A stretch of DNA of 64,000 nucleotides from Marinomonas aquiplantarum (GTDB lineage: Bacteria > Pseudomonadota > Gammaproteobacteria > Pseudomonadales > Marinomonadaceae), in contig NZ_QNRF01000002.1 in assembly GCF_003314975.1 (NCBI RefSeq), positions 434,001 to 498,000 of the forward strand, written 5' to 3'. The notes below the pieces were generated by a model that was not told the origin of the DNA, ran no database searches, and saw only the letters and a list, made by a program, of their open reading frames with translations. Shown in pieces: positions 9,187 through 18,572 of the stretch; the first letter of the stretch is position 1; every line of letters starts with the position of its first letter. Both the position numbers and the translations under genes were made by a program.

Positions 9187-9819
9187 ATGTTTACAGGTAT
9201 TATTCAAGGCAAAGCAAGTGTTCAATCGGTTACTCAAGATGGTCGAAATAAACGTTTAGAAATCTTGTTCCCTGAAGGAGTAATGTTAAGCCAGCAGTTG
9301 GGGGCCAGTGTTGCCATCAATGGTGTGTGTTTAACAGTGGCGGAAATAGCCCATGATGTACTGACATTCGATGTCATTGATACGACACTTGCCTTGACCA
9401 ATATCGGCTTATTGAAAGCTGGTGATACAGTGAATTTTGAGCGTGCAGCTCGCATGGGCGACGAAATTGGTGGCCACGTAATGTCGGGTCATATCATGAC
9501 GTCAGTGACGGTTTCCCGTATTGAAAAAATTGATGAAAGTGTGCACATTCGTTTCGTTACGGATCGTCAGCACGAAGTGGATGCGCGACGCTATTTGTTT
9601 GATAAAGGCTATGTGGGCTTGAATGGGGCGAGTTTGACCATCAGTGACATAGGTGATGATTGGTTGGAAGTGTCTCTAATTCCAGAAACGTTGCGATTAA
9701 CAACGTTTTCGACTTTGTCCGTTGGTGACAAGGTGAATTTGGAGATTGATGCTCATACTCAAGCAACGGTGGATACGGTAGAGCGGGTATTAAAAGAGAA
9801 AGGCATTGTCTTGCCTTGA
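9187..9819 (+). CDS. ribE: Riboflavin synthase, alpha subunit
   Basis: Dismutates two 6,7-dimethyl-8-ribityllumazine molecules to riboflavin and a pyrimidine product. The protein is 210 aa with the duplicated lumazine-binding fold: repeat one starts MFTGIIQGKASV with NGVCLTV and DVIDTTL; repeat two has GGHVMSGHI and NGASLTI. The gene stands alone, not with ribD, ribBA or ribH. A GGGGAG Shine-Dalgarno precedes the ATG. No FMN riboswitch was recognised in the 253 bp upstream. Confidence 0.96.
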   Translation: MFTGIIQGKASVQSVTQDGRNKRLEILFPEGVMLSQQLGASVAINGVCLTVAEIAHDVLTFDVIDTTLALTNIGLLKAGDTVNFERAARMGDEIGGHVMSGHIMTSVTVSRIEKIDESVHIRFVTDRQHEVDARRYLFDKGYVGLNGASLTISDIGDDWLEVSLIPETLRLTTFSTLSVGDKVNLEIDAHTQATVDTVERVLKEKGIVLP

Positions 9820-9891
9820 AGGAAGACGTGAAATCAATGGAGTCCTAAGCGGAATTTCGGTAGAATGCTCGGCAAATTCTAACCAGATAAT

Positions 9892-9971
9892 AGGTTGATA
9901 ACTAGGCTTGATACGCTTAGCAAGTGAGTATCTTGTGGGAAACTGGCTATCTTGTGGCTCCTTATCAACCT
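9892..9971. repeat. Long-range inverted repeat in lepA leader
   Basis: AGGTTGATAA (9892-9901) and TTATCAACCT (9962-9971) are perfect 10 bp complements separated by 60 bp. Nested inside is a 5 bp pair GATAC/GTATC and a direct repeat TATCTTGTGG (9929-9938, 9948-9957). If transcribed it would close a long stem ending about 40 nt before the lepA start. Confidence 0.5.
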
Positions 9972-10010
9972 GTGATCATTTTAATATCGCTTTTATAGTG
10001 TGAGAAAATA

Positions 10011-11816
10011 GTGTCTTCAAACAATCTTAAGCACATACGCAATTTTAGTATTATCGCCCACATTGACCACGGAAAATCCACTTTGGCGGACCGTTTTATT
10101 CAAGCTTGTGAAGGTTTGAGTGAGCGCGAGATGTCGGCTCAAGTACTGGATTCAATGGACATTGAACGTGAGCGTGGCATTACCATCAAGGCGCAAAGTG
10201 TGACCTTGGATTACCAGGCAAAAGACGGCCAAACCTACCAGTTAAACTTCATTGATACCCCAGGGCACGTGGACTTCTCGTACGAAGTGTCTCGCTCACT
10301 GGCTGCTTGTGAAGGGGCTTTGCTGGTGGTGGATGCGGCGCAAGGTGTAGAAGCACAGTCTGTTGCCAACTGTTATACCGCGATTGAACAGGGTCTTGAA
10401 GTCATGCCGGTCTTGAACAAGATTGACTTGCCGCAAGCCGAACCTGAGCGAGTCAGTGCTGAGATTGAAGAAATCATCGGCATTGATGCGATGGATGCCG
10501 TGACCTGTTCTGCGAAAACCGGAATGGGCGTTGAAGACGTGTTAGAGCGCTTGGTGGCTACGGTCCCTGCACCTGAAGGTGATACTGAAGCGCCATTGCA
10601 AGCCCTCATCATTGACTCATGGTTTGATAACTACTTGGGCGTTGTGTCTTTGGTTCGAATCAAACAGGGTACTTTGCGTAAGAAAGACAAGATTTTCATT
10701 AAATCCACCAAGCAAGCACATCCAGTAGATATGGCTGGTATTTTTACGCCAAAACGTAAAGAAACCGGTGTCTTGAAAGCGGGTGAAGTAGGCTATGTTG
10801 TGGCGGGTATTAAAGACATTCATGGCGCGCCAGTGGGTGACACCATCACTCATGCTTCGACTCCCGATGTGGAGCAATTGTCTGGTTTCCAAAAAGTAAA
10901 ACCACAGGTCTACGCAGGCTTGTTCCCTGTCAGCTCAGATGATTACGAAGACTTCCGTGTTGCCTTAGGCAAATTGACGCTAAACGATGCATCTTTGTTC
11001 TATGAGCCAGAAAGCTCAGATGCACTAGGGTTTGGTTTCCGTTGTGGTTTCCTTGGCATGCTACATATGGAAATCATCCAAGAGCGTTTGGAACGTGAAT
11101 ACGATCTGGATTTGATCACAACCGCACCAACGGTAGTGTATGAAATTGAGCTAAACAATGGCGAGGTGGTGTATGTTGATAGCCCCTCTAAAATGCCTGA
11201 CCCGGGAACGGTCAAAGAAATGCGTGAACCGATTGTTGAGGCCAACATTCTGGTGCCGCAAGAGTTTTTAGGTAACGTTATTACACTTTGTGTGGAAAAG
11301 CGTGGTGTTCAAAAAGACATGCAATATGTTGGTCGTCAGGTGCAATTACGTTATGAGTTGCCGATGAACGAAGTGGTGATGGATTTCTTTGATAAATTGA
11401 AATCTTGTAGCCGTGGTTTTGCCTCCTTAGATTACAGCTTCTCGCATTTCAGCGCAGCGGCTTTGTGTCGCTTAGACATCTTGATCAATGGTGAGCGTGT
11501 CGATGCTTTGGCTTTGATTATGCACAAGGATAATGTTCAATTTAAAGGGCGTGCTTTGTGTGAAAAAATGAAAGATTTGATTCCTCGTCAAATGTTTGAC
11601 GTGGCGATTCAAGGTGCGGTTGGAGCAAAAGTGATTTCGCGTACGACCGTTAAAGCCATGCGCAAAAACGTAACAGCGAAATGTTACGGTGGTGACGTGA
11701 GTCGTAAGAAGAAATTGTTACAGAAGCAGAAAGAAGGTAAGAAACGCATGAAGCAGGTTGGTAATGTAGAAGTGCCACAATCTGCTTTCCTTGCGGTTTT
11801 GCAGCTGGACAGCTAA
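10011..11816 (+). CDS. lepA: Elongation factor 4 (LepA), ribosome back-translocase GTPase
   Basis: Translational GTPase acting on ribosomes, 601 aa, the standard length. G motifs are visible: G1 AHIDHGKST, switch region RGITIKA, G3 DTPGHVDF, G4 NKID and G5 SAKTG. The C-terminal EF4-specific domain ends with the basic [19 protein letters not shown] segment. The start is GTG. It leads the lepA-lepB-rnc-era-recO-acpS block, a conserved gammaproteobacterial order, with 46 bp to lepB. Confidence 0.97.
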   Translation: MSSNNLKHIRNFSIIAHIDHGKSTLADRFIQACEGLSEREMSAQVLDSMDIERERGITIKAQSVTLDYQAKDGQTYQLNFIDTPGHVDFSYEVSRSLAACEGALLVVDAAQGVEAQSVANCYTAIEQGLEVMPVLNKIDLPQAEPERVSAEIEEIIGIDAMDAVTCSAKTGMGVEDVLERLVATVPAPEGDTEAPLQALIIDSWFDNYLGVVSLVRIKQGTLRKKDKIFIKSTKQAHPVDMAGIFTPKRKETGVLKAGEVGYVVAGIKDIHGAPVGDTITHASTPDVEQLSGFQKVKPQVYAGLFPVSSDDYEDFRVALGKLTLNDASLFYEPESSDALGFGFRCGFLGMLHMEIIQERLEREYDLDLITTAPTVVYEIELNNGEVVYVDSPSKMPDPGTVKEMREPIVEANILVPQEFLGNVITLCVEKRGVQKDMQYVGRQVQLRYELPMNEVVMDFFDKLKSCSRGFASLDYSFSHFSAAALCRLDILINGERVDALALIMHKDNVQFKGRALCEKMKDLIPRQMFDVAIQGAVGAKVISRTTVKAMRKNVTAKCYGGDVSRKKKLLQKQKEGKKRMKQVGNVEVPQSAFLAVLQLDS

Positions 11817-11862
11817 TAAAAAACCAAATCGATGCGTGAGCATCTCGGTGGAGTAATGTTGT

Positions 11863-12687
11863 ATGGGTTTTGATTTTGAGTTGATACTGGCCGTTGCCTT
11901 TTTGGTTACTGGTGCTTTCTGGGTATATGACCGTATTGTGTTTGCGCCAAAGCGCAAACAGATTTTGTCTGGTATGGATCAAGCGGCGCAAAAGGCCATA
12001 AGTAAAGAGGCCAAAGAGCGTTTGGCTGATACGCCTAAGCTGGTATCCGAAGTCAAATCCTACTTTGTTATTATCGCGGTAATATTTGGTTTGCGTTCGT
12101 TTGTGGTTGAGCCATTTCAAATTCCATCTGGGTCTATGTTACCGACGTTGCAGATAGGCGACTTCATTTTGGTGAACAAGTTCGACTATGGTTTGCGCTT
12201 GCCTGTGACCAATACGACGTTAATCCCAACTTCTGAGCCAAAACGCGGTGATGTAGTGGTGTTTAAATATCCTTTGGATCCTAGTCTAAACTACATTAAG
12301 CGTTTGGTGGGGTTACCTGGTGACAAGATCCGTTATCGCGATAAGGTGTTAACGGTGAATGGTCAGCAGGTCAGTAAAGCGTTTTTGGCCGCTTTGCCTA
12401 TTTCGCTAAATCCGAATAGAGAGCCTGTCGCTTTATTTAAGGAAAACTTAGGTGGTGTAGAACACGATATCTATAATAGTAATCGTAACACGCCACATGA
12501 AGGTGATTGGGTTGTGCCGGAAGGTCATTATTTTGTCATGGGTGATAACCGCGATAACAGCGCAGATAGTCGCTTCTGGGGCTTTGTGCCAGAAGAAAAC
12601 ATGAAGGGCCGAGCATTTTATGTGTGGCTTCATTGGGATGATTTTTTCAGTATCCCAAGTTTTAAAAATAACGGTTTGATTGAATAA
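11863..12687 (+). CDS. lepB: Signal peptidase I
   Basis: Inner-membrane protease that removes signal peptides from exported proteins. It has 274 aa. Two membrane segments (residues 5-22 and about 66-80) precede the periplasmic catalytic domain. The nucleophile is S91 in the box PSGSMLPT and the general base is K146 in YIKRLVGLPGD; GDNRDNSADSRFWG is the third conserved box. It lies between lepA and rnc as usual. Confidence 0.97.
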   Translation: MGFDFELILAVAFLVTGAFWVYDRIVFAPKRKQILSGMDQAAQKAISKEAKERLADTPKLVSEVKSYFVIIAVIFGLRSFVVEPFQIPSGSMLPTLQIGDFILVNKFDYGLRLPVTNTTLIPTSEPKRGDVVVFKYPLDPSLNYIKRLVGLPGDKIRYRDKVLTVNGQQVSKAFLAALPISLNPNREPVALFKENLGGVEHDIYNSNRNTPHEGDWVVPEGHYFVMGDNRDNSADSRFWGFVPEENMKGRAFYVWLHWDDFFSIPSFKNNGLIE

Positions 12688-12702
12688 ATAATTGGAGACA
12701 TT

Positions 12703-13386
12703 TTGAGTTCACTGTATCAGAAGTTGTGTCGGCGCATAGGCTACTTTTTTGCCGACCTTGGATTGCTTGAACTGGCGCTGACACACCGCAGTTATGGCGG
12801 GAAAAATAATGAGCGCCTTGAGTTCTTGGGTGATTCGATTCTCAATTATGTGATAGCGGAAGACTTGTTTCATCGTTTTCCAAAAGCCAAGGAAGGAGAA
12901 TTAAGTCGCTTACGTGCGTCATTGGTTAAAGGGGATACCTTGGCTGAATTAGCACGAGAATTTCAGCTTGGCGATTTTTTAAAGCTGGGCGCTGGAGAAT
13001 TGAAAAGCGGCGGCTTTCGTCGTGATTCGATTTTAGCGGACAGTGTCGAAGGCATTATTGGTGCTATGTACTTAGATGCTGGCATGGACGTTTGTCGTCA
13101 ACATATTTTAGCGTGGTACAAAGATCGTTTAGAAGCGACCTCCCTGAAAGTGGTGACGAAAGACGCCAAAACGCGTTTGCAAGAATATCTGCAAGCCAGG
13201 AAACATGCTCTGCCTCAGTACGAAGTTGTCGACATCGTTGGTGAACCTCATGATCAAACCTTTCATGTGCATTGCCACATAGAAGTGTGTAATGACGCCA
13301 TAGAAGGTCGCGGTAATAGTCGTCGTATTGCTGAACAAAATGCTGCGGCAAAAGCCCTAGAAAAATTGGAAGAAGTGAATGTCTGA
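12703..13386 (+). CDS. rnc: Ribonuclease III
   Basis: Double-strand-specific endonuclease for rRNA and mRNA processing. It has 227 aa, with the catalytic signature [11 protein letters not shown] near residues 38-48, the second acidic site [13 protein letters not shown], and a C-terminal dsRNA-binding domain ([20 protein letters not shown] ... [17 protein letters not shown]). The start codon is TTG at 12703, preceded by a TTGGAGA Shine-Dalgarno. The 3' end overlaps era by 8 bp, so translation is coupled. Confidence 0.96.
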   Translation: MSSLYQKLCRRIGYFFADLGLLELALTHRSYGGKNNERLEFLGDSILNYVIAEDLFHRFPKAKEGELSRLRASLVKGDTLAELAREFQLGDFLKLGAGELKSGGFRRDSILADSVEGIIGAMYLDAGMDVCRQHILAWYKDRLEATSLKVVTKDAKTRLQEYLQARKHALPQYEVVDIVGEPHDQTFHVHCHIEVCNDAIEGRGNSRRIAEQNAAAKALEKLEEVNV

Positions 13387-14281
13387 TGTTGAAGTAACCC
13401 ATTGCGGTTATATTGCCATAGTTGGCCGCCCGAATGTGGGCAAATCGACCCTGCTCAACCATATTCTAGGGCAAAAGCTTTCGATTACCTCTCGTAAGCC
13501 TCAGACCACGCGGGATCAGATTCTTGGTGTGAAAACCGAGGGTCATATTCAGGCTATTTATGTGGACACTCCTGGGTTGCATTTGGGTGAAACCAAAGCC
13601 ATTAACCGCATTATGAATCGCACCGCAACAGCCGCATTGAAAGATGTGGATTTGGTGCTGTTTGTGGTTGATGCGGATCGTTGGACAGAAGAAGATGAGT
13701 CTGTTTTACAAAAGGTTAAGTTTGCTTCTTGCCCTGTGGTCCTCGTTGTAAATAAGGTCGATCAACTGGATCAGAAGGACGAGCTGTTACCGCGTTTGGC
13801 GAATTTATCTGAACGCATGGACTTTGCTCAAATTGTGCCGATCTCGGCACTGCGAAATAAAAACCTAGATCGACTTGAGCGTTTAGTGGAAAGCTATATT
13901 CCAGAGGGAATGCAGTATTACCCAGAAGATCAAATCACCAATCGCAGTTCGCGTTTCTTAGCAGCTGAAATCGTCCGTGAAAAAATTACCCGTCAATTGG
14001 GCCAGGAAGTGCCCTATGAAGTGGCGGTGCAAATTGAAGAGTTTGTTTACGAAGAATCTGCGATTCATATTAGTGCCTTGATTTTGGTTGAACGCAATGG
14101 TCAAAAGCGCATCATCATTGGTGATCGTGGTGAAAAAATTAAGCTTATTGGTAAAGAAGCTCGCATTGATATGGAAGAGTTGTTTCAACATAAAGTGATG
14201 TTGAATTTATGGATTAAAGTGCGTTCTGGTTGGTCTGATGATGAGCGTGCTTTAGCCAGTCTGGGTTATCAGGAAGAATAA
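13379..14281 (+). CDS. era: GTPase Era (16S rRNA maturation)
   Basis: Binds the 3' end of 16S rRNA and couples 30S assembly to growth. The 300 aa protein has an N-terminal GTPase domain (G1 [11 protein letters not shown]3 DTPGLH, G4 NKVDQ, G5 SALRN) and a C-terminal KH domain with the [17 protein letters not shown] core. It overlaps rnc by 8 bp and sits 5 bp before recO. Confidence 0.97.
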   Translation: MSDVEVTHCGYIAIVGRPNVGKSTLLNHILGQKLSITSRKPQTTRDQILGVKTEGHIQAIYVDTPGLHLGETKAINRIMNRTATAALKDVDLVLFVVDADRWTEEDESVLQKVKFASCPVVLVVNKVDQLDQKDELLPRLANLSERMDFAQIVPISALRNKNLDRLERLVESYIPEGMQYYPEDQITNRSSRFLAAEIVREKITRQLGQEVPYEVAVQIEEFVYEESAIHISALILVERNGQKRIIIGDRGEKIKLIGKEARIDMEELFQHKVMLNLWIKVRSGWSDDERALASLGYQEE

Positions 14282-14286
14282 GTCGG

Positions 14287-15024
14287 ATGCGCGCTAATGG
14301 GTATGTCATTCATACTCGTCCGTTTCAGGACAATAAGGTGTTGGTTGACCTATTGACCGAAGAACAGGGGTTGATGCGCGGTGTTTGGCGATTACCAAAA
14401 AAAGAGGCTCGGGTCTTACCTGGGCCTTTTTTGCGTTATGAACTGGAGTATGTGGGACGCAGTGACTTAAAGACGATCAAAAGCTTGGAGTCTCTGTCTG
14501 CCCCAAGTTCACTGGAAGGGCTCAATTTGTACGCGGCCTTGTATGTTCATGAATTACTAGAGAAGCTGTTGCCGAGCAATTTGCCTCTGCCAGATGTTTA
14601 CGCACTATATCAATGGTTAATTGAAAATCTACATGCTGGTGCGCCCATTGCGCCTTTATTAAGGCGTTTTGAAGTGGGTCTGTTTGCTGACTTGGGATCA
14701 AGCATTAGCATGGGCGTAACGGGGCGTGGTGAACCGTTGGACGCGAAGCAGATGTATCAGTTTCATGGCCAATTTGGGTTACGTCCTTATCATGGAGAGA
14801 TATTGAAACAAGTCCCCATTCTCTTCGTCGAAGGGCAAGTAGCGTTACAATATCATGCTGGAGCATGGCGCGATAAACAGGTTTTAAGCTTAGCAAAAGT
14901 ATTGCATCGACATTGGTTAGATGGCTTGTTAAATGGTAAGCCTGTGGTATCTCGTGAGTTGCTGCCTGCCACTTCATTTAATGGTGAGCTGCATTTGGGT
15001 GTACCAGTATTTCGAGCTTTATAA
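14287..15024 (+). CDS. recO: DNA repair protein RecO
   Basis: Helps load RecA on SSB-coated gaps together with RecR. It has 245 aa. The N-terminal OB-fold (YVIHTRPFQDNKVLVDLLTE ... GVWRLPKK) and the helical domain (LYAALYVHELLEKLLP) are recognisable. The gene follows era by 5 bp. The usual next gene, pdxJ, is absent and acpS follows after 27 bp. Confidence 0.93.
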   Translation: MRANGYVIHTRPFQDNKVLVDLLTEEQGLMRGVWRLPKKEARVLPGPFLRYELEYVGRSDLKTIKSLESLSAPSSLEGLNLYAALYVHELLEKLLPSNLPLPDVYALYQWLIENLHAGAPIAPLLRRFEVGLFADLGSSISMGVTGRGEPLDAKQMYQFHGQFGLRPYHGEILKQVPILFVEGQVALQYHAGAWRDKQVLSLAKVLHRHWLDGLLNGKPVVSRELLPATSFNGELHLGVPVFRAL

Positions 15025-15051
15025 GGGCGTTTTAACGATAAGGGTAGCGTT

Positions 15052-15435
15052 GTGATTTTAGGTGTTGGAACAGATTTAGTTGAGATTGAACGTGTGTCTA
15101 ATTCGGTTGCGCGTTTGGGTGATCGTTTTATAGATCGTATTCTCACGGCACAAGAAAAGCAGCGATGGCAGGCGATTTCGCATCCAGATCAAGCTAATGC
15201 TTATGTGGCAAAACGTTTTGCTGCGAAAGAAGCGGCGGTCAAAGCTTTGGGAACAGGCATTGGTTCTGGCGTCAGTTTTCAGCACTTTAATGTGATTAAC
15301 TTACCTTCTGGTCAGCCTTATTTAGAGGTGGACCAAAGTATCTCTGAGCGTTTTGAACACCCTGTTGTGTGGCATTTAAGTTTAACGGATGAGCGTGCCT
15401 ATGCGCAGGCTTTTGTTATTCTTGAGGCCAAGTAA
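15052..15435 (+). CDS. acpS: Holo-[acyl-carrier-protein] synthase
   Basis: Transfers 4'-phosphopantetheine from CoA to apo-ACP. It has 127 aa, with the magnesium-binding GVGTDLVEIERV at residues 4-15 and the catalytic AKRFAAKEAAVKALGTGIG at about 52-70. The start is GTG at 15052. It is the last gene of the lepA block and its last 20 bp overlap the 3' end of the histidine kinase gene on the other strand. Confidence 0.96.
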   Translation: MILGVGTDLVEIERVSNSVARLGDRFIDRILTAQEKQRWQAISHPDQANAYVAKRFAAKEAAVKALGTGIGSGVSFQHFNVINLPSGQPYLEVDQSISERFEHPVVWHLSLTDERAYAQAFVILEAK

Positions 15436-18190
15436 TCAGGTCTCGATGATTTAACAGGTCATCAATGGCGTGAATAAAATCTTCCGCTACGCCTTCTACG
15501 TCTTCCATCCCCAGTTCTTTTAAGTGTGTTTCTAAAAAACCAGCATGACGTGCAATATTAAAGGTGCCTGTGTATTTGGACGCACCATGAATACGGTGAA
15601 CCACTTCAATGAGTTTGTCTGTGTCTTGGTGTTCTAAGTGATGTTGAATCAGCTTTTTCTCATTGTCGAGAGAGTCGGCTAACATGGTAAACATTTCCTG
15701 AGCGATGTCTGCTTTACCATTGACGATGTCTAACGCTTTTTGCATATCGAAAATATTTACTAATGTGGCATCAACTTGTTGCTGGAAGGTTTTGGTATTA
15801 GAGCACCACTCGTCAATGGTGCGAAACAATACTTCTTCATCAATAGGTTTGGTTAAATAAGCATTCATGCCACTGGCGAGAATTTGTTGTTGCTCTGAGC
15901 CAAGGGCGTGTGCCGTCAGGGCAATGATGGGTGTGTTTTGATAGGCATTTAGTTGTCGTAACTGTTGGGTGGTCTCCATGCCGTCCATTTCTGGCATCTG
16001 GATGTCCATGAAAATGAGATCAAATGCTTGCTCAGATGCCAATGCCAAGGCTTGCTGACCACTGTAGGCTAACGTCACGTCGATCCCGTGCGGTTGCAGC
16101 CAATGACTTAGCAGTTGTAAATTGATTGGTGCATCATCAACCGCTAGGATTTTAAGGCCTTTGCGAGTCTGGTTTGATTCAACCGGCAGGCTAATATCAT
16201 CGTTTTGAATCTCTCTTTGATCGATTTGTTGCAGTGCTTTATAGAGGCGATCATGACTGACGGGCTTGAGCAAAATTTCGCTAGCAAGCGCTTTAAGCTC
16301 CGGGTTTTGAGTAATGCTTCTGGGTGGCTGGATCATGACAATACAAGGAATGGCAAAATGTTGATTGGCGTAACTAATCAATTCCTTGGTCTCTTCTACA
16401 CTGCTTTCTTCAGGACCTAAGCTCAGTACAATGCCGTCAATGGTGTCAGCTTTTTCCTGTAAAGCGGATACCAATTGTTCTATGTCGCTACAACGGGTGG
16501 TTGTAACACCGATGCTATGTAAATAGCTGGTCAGATGGGCACGGTAGGTGCTGCTTGGTTCCAGTAAAATGATGTGTCTGTCTAATGAGTCTTTTTGGTT
16601 TATTAGGTTGCCAGAGGCCTGCAGGCAAAGAGAGAAGCGAAACGTTGAGCCGATACTTGGGTCGCTGCTGACTTCGATTTTACCTTGCATTTGTTCGACC
16701 AGTTTTTTACTGATAACCAGACCTAGACCCGTACCGCCAAATTGTCGTGTTGTGCTGGTGTCTACTTGTGAAAATGGTTTGAAGAGGCGATCAATTTTAT
16801 GTTCTGGAATACCAATGCCTGTGTCGACAATTTGGAACAGCAGAGTCAATTTGTTGTCTGACTGGGTCTGACAAGATACTTTGGTTTTGACTGAGCCTTG
16901 ATGAGTAAATTTAATGGCGTTGCCGATTAGGTTGGTGAGGATTTGACGGATACGAGTGCTGTCACCAATGATCCATTCTGGCAGTTGTGTATCGTATTCT
17001 GTTACTAGGTCGATCTGCTTTTCTTTGGTTAGCAGGTTGATGCTCAGGGTTTGATAAACATCATCAATTAGGGCGCGAAGATTAAAGTGATTGCTCTCTA
17101 AGCTTAATTTTCCAGCTTCAATTTTGGAAAAGTCTAAGATGTCGCCAATGATGGCGAGCAAACTGTTTGTCGATTGTTCAATGGTATCGATGTACAGCTT
17201 ATGCTGTGGATCTTTGATGCCTTTTTGCAGGGTTTTGGTATAGCCCAATATGGCATTCAGTGGGGTTCTGACTTCATGACTGATATTCGCGAGAAATTGT
17301 GATTTTAAGCGATTCGACTCCATGGCTTCCCGGTTAGCTATGTGTAACTGGGCGCTTTTTTCTTCCATACTGTCCATGCTGCGGCGAAGGTCTTCCGTTG
17401 CTTGCTCTATCCCCGCGGTCATTTCATGTTTGTTGTGTTCAAGTCGCTCTGTTAGGTACAGCAAATCTTTTTGCAGAGATTGATATTCTGCTGGGAGGCG
17501 CAACAACTTTGCAGCAGAAAACTGCTCTTTGGAGAGTTTATTTAAGGTGTTTTCGACATTTTTTACTGGCAGCATTAATTGTTTGGTGATGCGTAAGAAG
17601 ATCAATCCACTGCCTAAATTAAACGCAAAGAAAACCAATAGGACTAAGCTGGCGTATTGGTATTTTTGGATTTGAACTATAGCGGTATCGGCTTGAATTT
17701 TGACCCAACCAATTAGGTTTTGTTGGCTTATGGGGCCAAATAAGTCAGCTTGTGGGTTAAAGGCACCGTCTAATGCACTGTTGTTGTAATGAACCGCGCT
17801 AATGGAAACTAAATGATTGGGGAATGTTTGTATTTCGCTGGTGGGGAAGCCTGTCGTTTTGACGACGAATTCTGTACCCAGTTCGGCGATGATTTTTTGC
17901 TCGCTGTTGAATAATTGGACGCTGCTGATGTATTGATTACTGAGAGCATTTTGTAAAATGCGATACATCATGTTTTGGTCAGAAAAGACAATGGCGTATT
18001 CGCTGGTGGTGGCGACTTGTTCTGTGATGTGTTGTGTACGTTGATACAGGTTGTCGTCGAGATCACTAAAGCGACTGAACATTAAAAAAACACAGGTGAT
18101 GACGGAGATACCAAAAACCGGTGCGAATAGAGACCAAAACAATTTATTGTCATGGTTTAGCTGAAGTTTTGGTAAACGAATATTAATCAT
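15416..18190 (-). CDS. barA: GacS/BarA-type hybrid sensor histidine kinase
   Basis: Tripartite membrane kinase, 924 aa, expected to signal to a GacA/UvrY regulator encoded elsewhere. Order: TM1 (about 17-38), periplasmic sensor, TM2 (about 180-200), HAMP region, HisKA with phospho-accepting H305 (SHEVRTPLN), HATPase (NAIKF, DTGIGIP, GGTGLGL), a degenerate receiver (about 538-655), a true receiver with D729 (FMDIQMPEMDG) and a C-terminal Hpt domain with H865 (HRIHGASKYTG). The location next to cysM-rlmD-relA matches gacS in pseudomonads. A Cys-rich lipoprotein gene lies 20 bp upstream in the same direction. Confidence 0.93.
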   Translation of the reverse strand: MINIRLPKLQLNHDNKLFWSLFAPVFGISVITCVFLMFSRFSDLDDNLYQRTQHITEQVATTSEYAIVFSDQNMMYRILQNALSNQYISSVQLFNSEQKIIAELGTEFVVKTTGFPTSEIQTFPNHLVSISAVHYNNSALDGAFNPQADLFGPISQQNLIGWVKIQADTAIVQIQKYQYASLVLLVFFAFNLGSGLIFLRITKQLMLPVKNVENTLNKLSKEQFSAAKLLRLPAEYQSLQKDLLYLTERLEHNKHEMTAGIEQATEDLRRSMDSMEEKSAQLHIANREAMESNRLKSQFLANISHEVRTPLNAILGYTKTLQKGIKDPQHKLYIDTIEQSTNSLLAIIGDILDFSKIEAGKLSLESNHFNLRALIDDVYQTLSINLLTKEKQIDLVTEYDTQLPEWIIGDSTRIRQILTNLIGNAIKFTHQGSVKTKVSCQTQSDNKLTLLFQIVDTGIGIPEHKIDRLFKPFSQVDTSTTRQFGGTGLGLVISKKLVEQMQGKIEVSSDPSIGSTFRFSLCLQASGNLINQKDSLDRHIILLEPSSTYRAHLTSYLHSIGVTTTRCSDIEQLVSALQEKADTIDGIVLSLGPEESSVEETKELISYANQHFAIPCIVMIQPPRSITQNPELKALASEILLKPVSHDRLYKALQQIDQREIQNDDISLPVESNQTRKGLKILAVDDAPINLQLLSHWLQPHGIDVTLAYSGQQALALASEQAFDLIFMDIQMPEMDGMETTQQLRQLNAYQNTPIIALTAHALGSEQQQILASGMNAYLTKPIDEEVLFRTIDEWCSNTKTFQQQVDATLVNIFDMQKALDIVNGKADIAQEMFTMLADSLDNEKKLIQHHLEHQDTDKLIEVVHRIHGASKYTGTFNIARHAGFLETHLKELGMEDVEGVAEDFIHAIDDLLNHRDLITWPQE

Positions 18191-18210
18191 GAGGTCCTAA
18201 TGGTTATCGA

Positions 18211-18432
18211 CTAATAACAGGCGAAATTGTCCTTGTCTTGGCGTTTTTCACATTCTTCTTGATACTGCTGGCAGTTTTTTTCATCGCCTTGTGTCGACGC
18301 ATCATAAAGGCACTGACGCCATTGAGTTCTCAGCTCCAAATTGCTTAAATCGCTGGCTATATTTTCATTTTTCTCGCAGCCACTGAGGAAGATCACAAGA
18401 GTAAAAACCGCAAAAATCTGTTGGTAGCCCAT
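18211..18432 (-). CDS. Small Cys-rich lipoprotein upstream of the hybrid kinase
   Basis: A 73 aa protein with a lipoprotein signal peptide and lipobox LSGC (C19 is the lipidation site). The mature part has four more cysteines at 41, 54, 61 and 72, spaced so that two disulfides are possible, in a short charged helical sequence. I do not recognise the family. It ends 20 bp before the kinase start, so the two are probably one transcript. It could be a structural lipoprotein or an accessory factor of the kinase; there is no direct evidence for either. Confidence 0.72.
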   Translation of the reverse strand: MGYQQIFAVFTLVIFLSGCEKNENIASDLSNLELRTQWRQCLYDASTQGDEKNCQQYQEECEKRQDKDNFACY

Positions 18433-18572
18433 GTGCTTGCCTTATCATTGAGTGGTTGAAACTAAGTTTATAACGCTTTCTTATTGTACTCTTGCTAGCA
18501 AGTGGTCTTAAATAGGCTCAATAATGAGTTAAGTGTCATTCTGTCCGTAATTAATGTCAATGAAGTTTTTAT

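Noticed and set aside
11650-12120. 156-codon open frame on the minus strand across the lepA/lepB junction
   Set aside because: It is antisense to two clear conserved genes, has no family features and arises from their codon bias.
18491-18502. CTTGCTAGCAAG palindrome between the lipoprotein gene and cysM
   Set aside because: Perfect 12 bp palindrome in a divergent promoter region, but single and without a known binding factor; kept only as a note.
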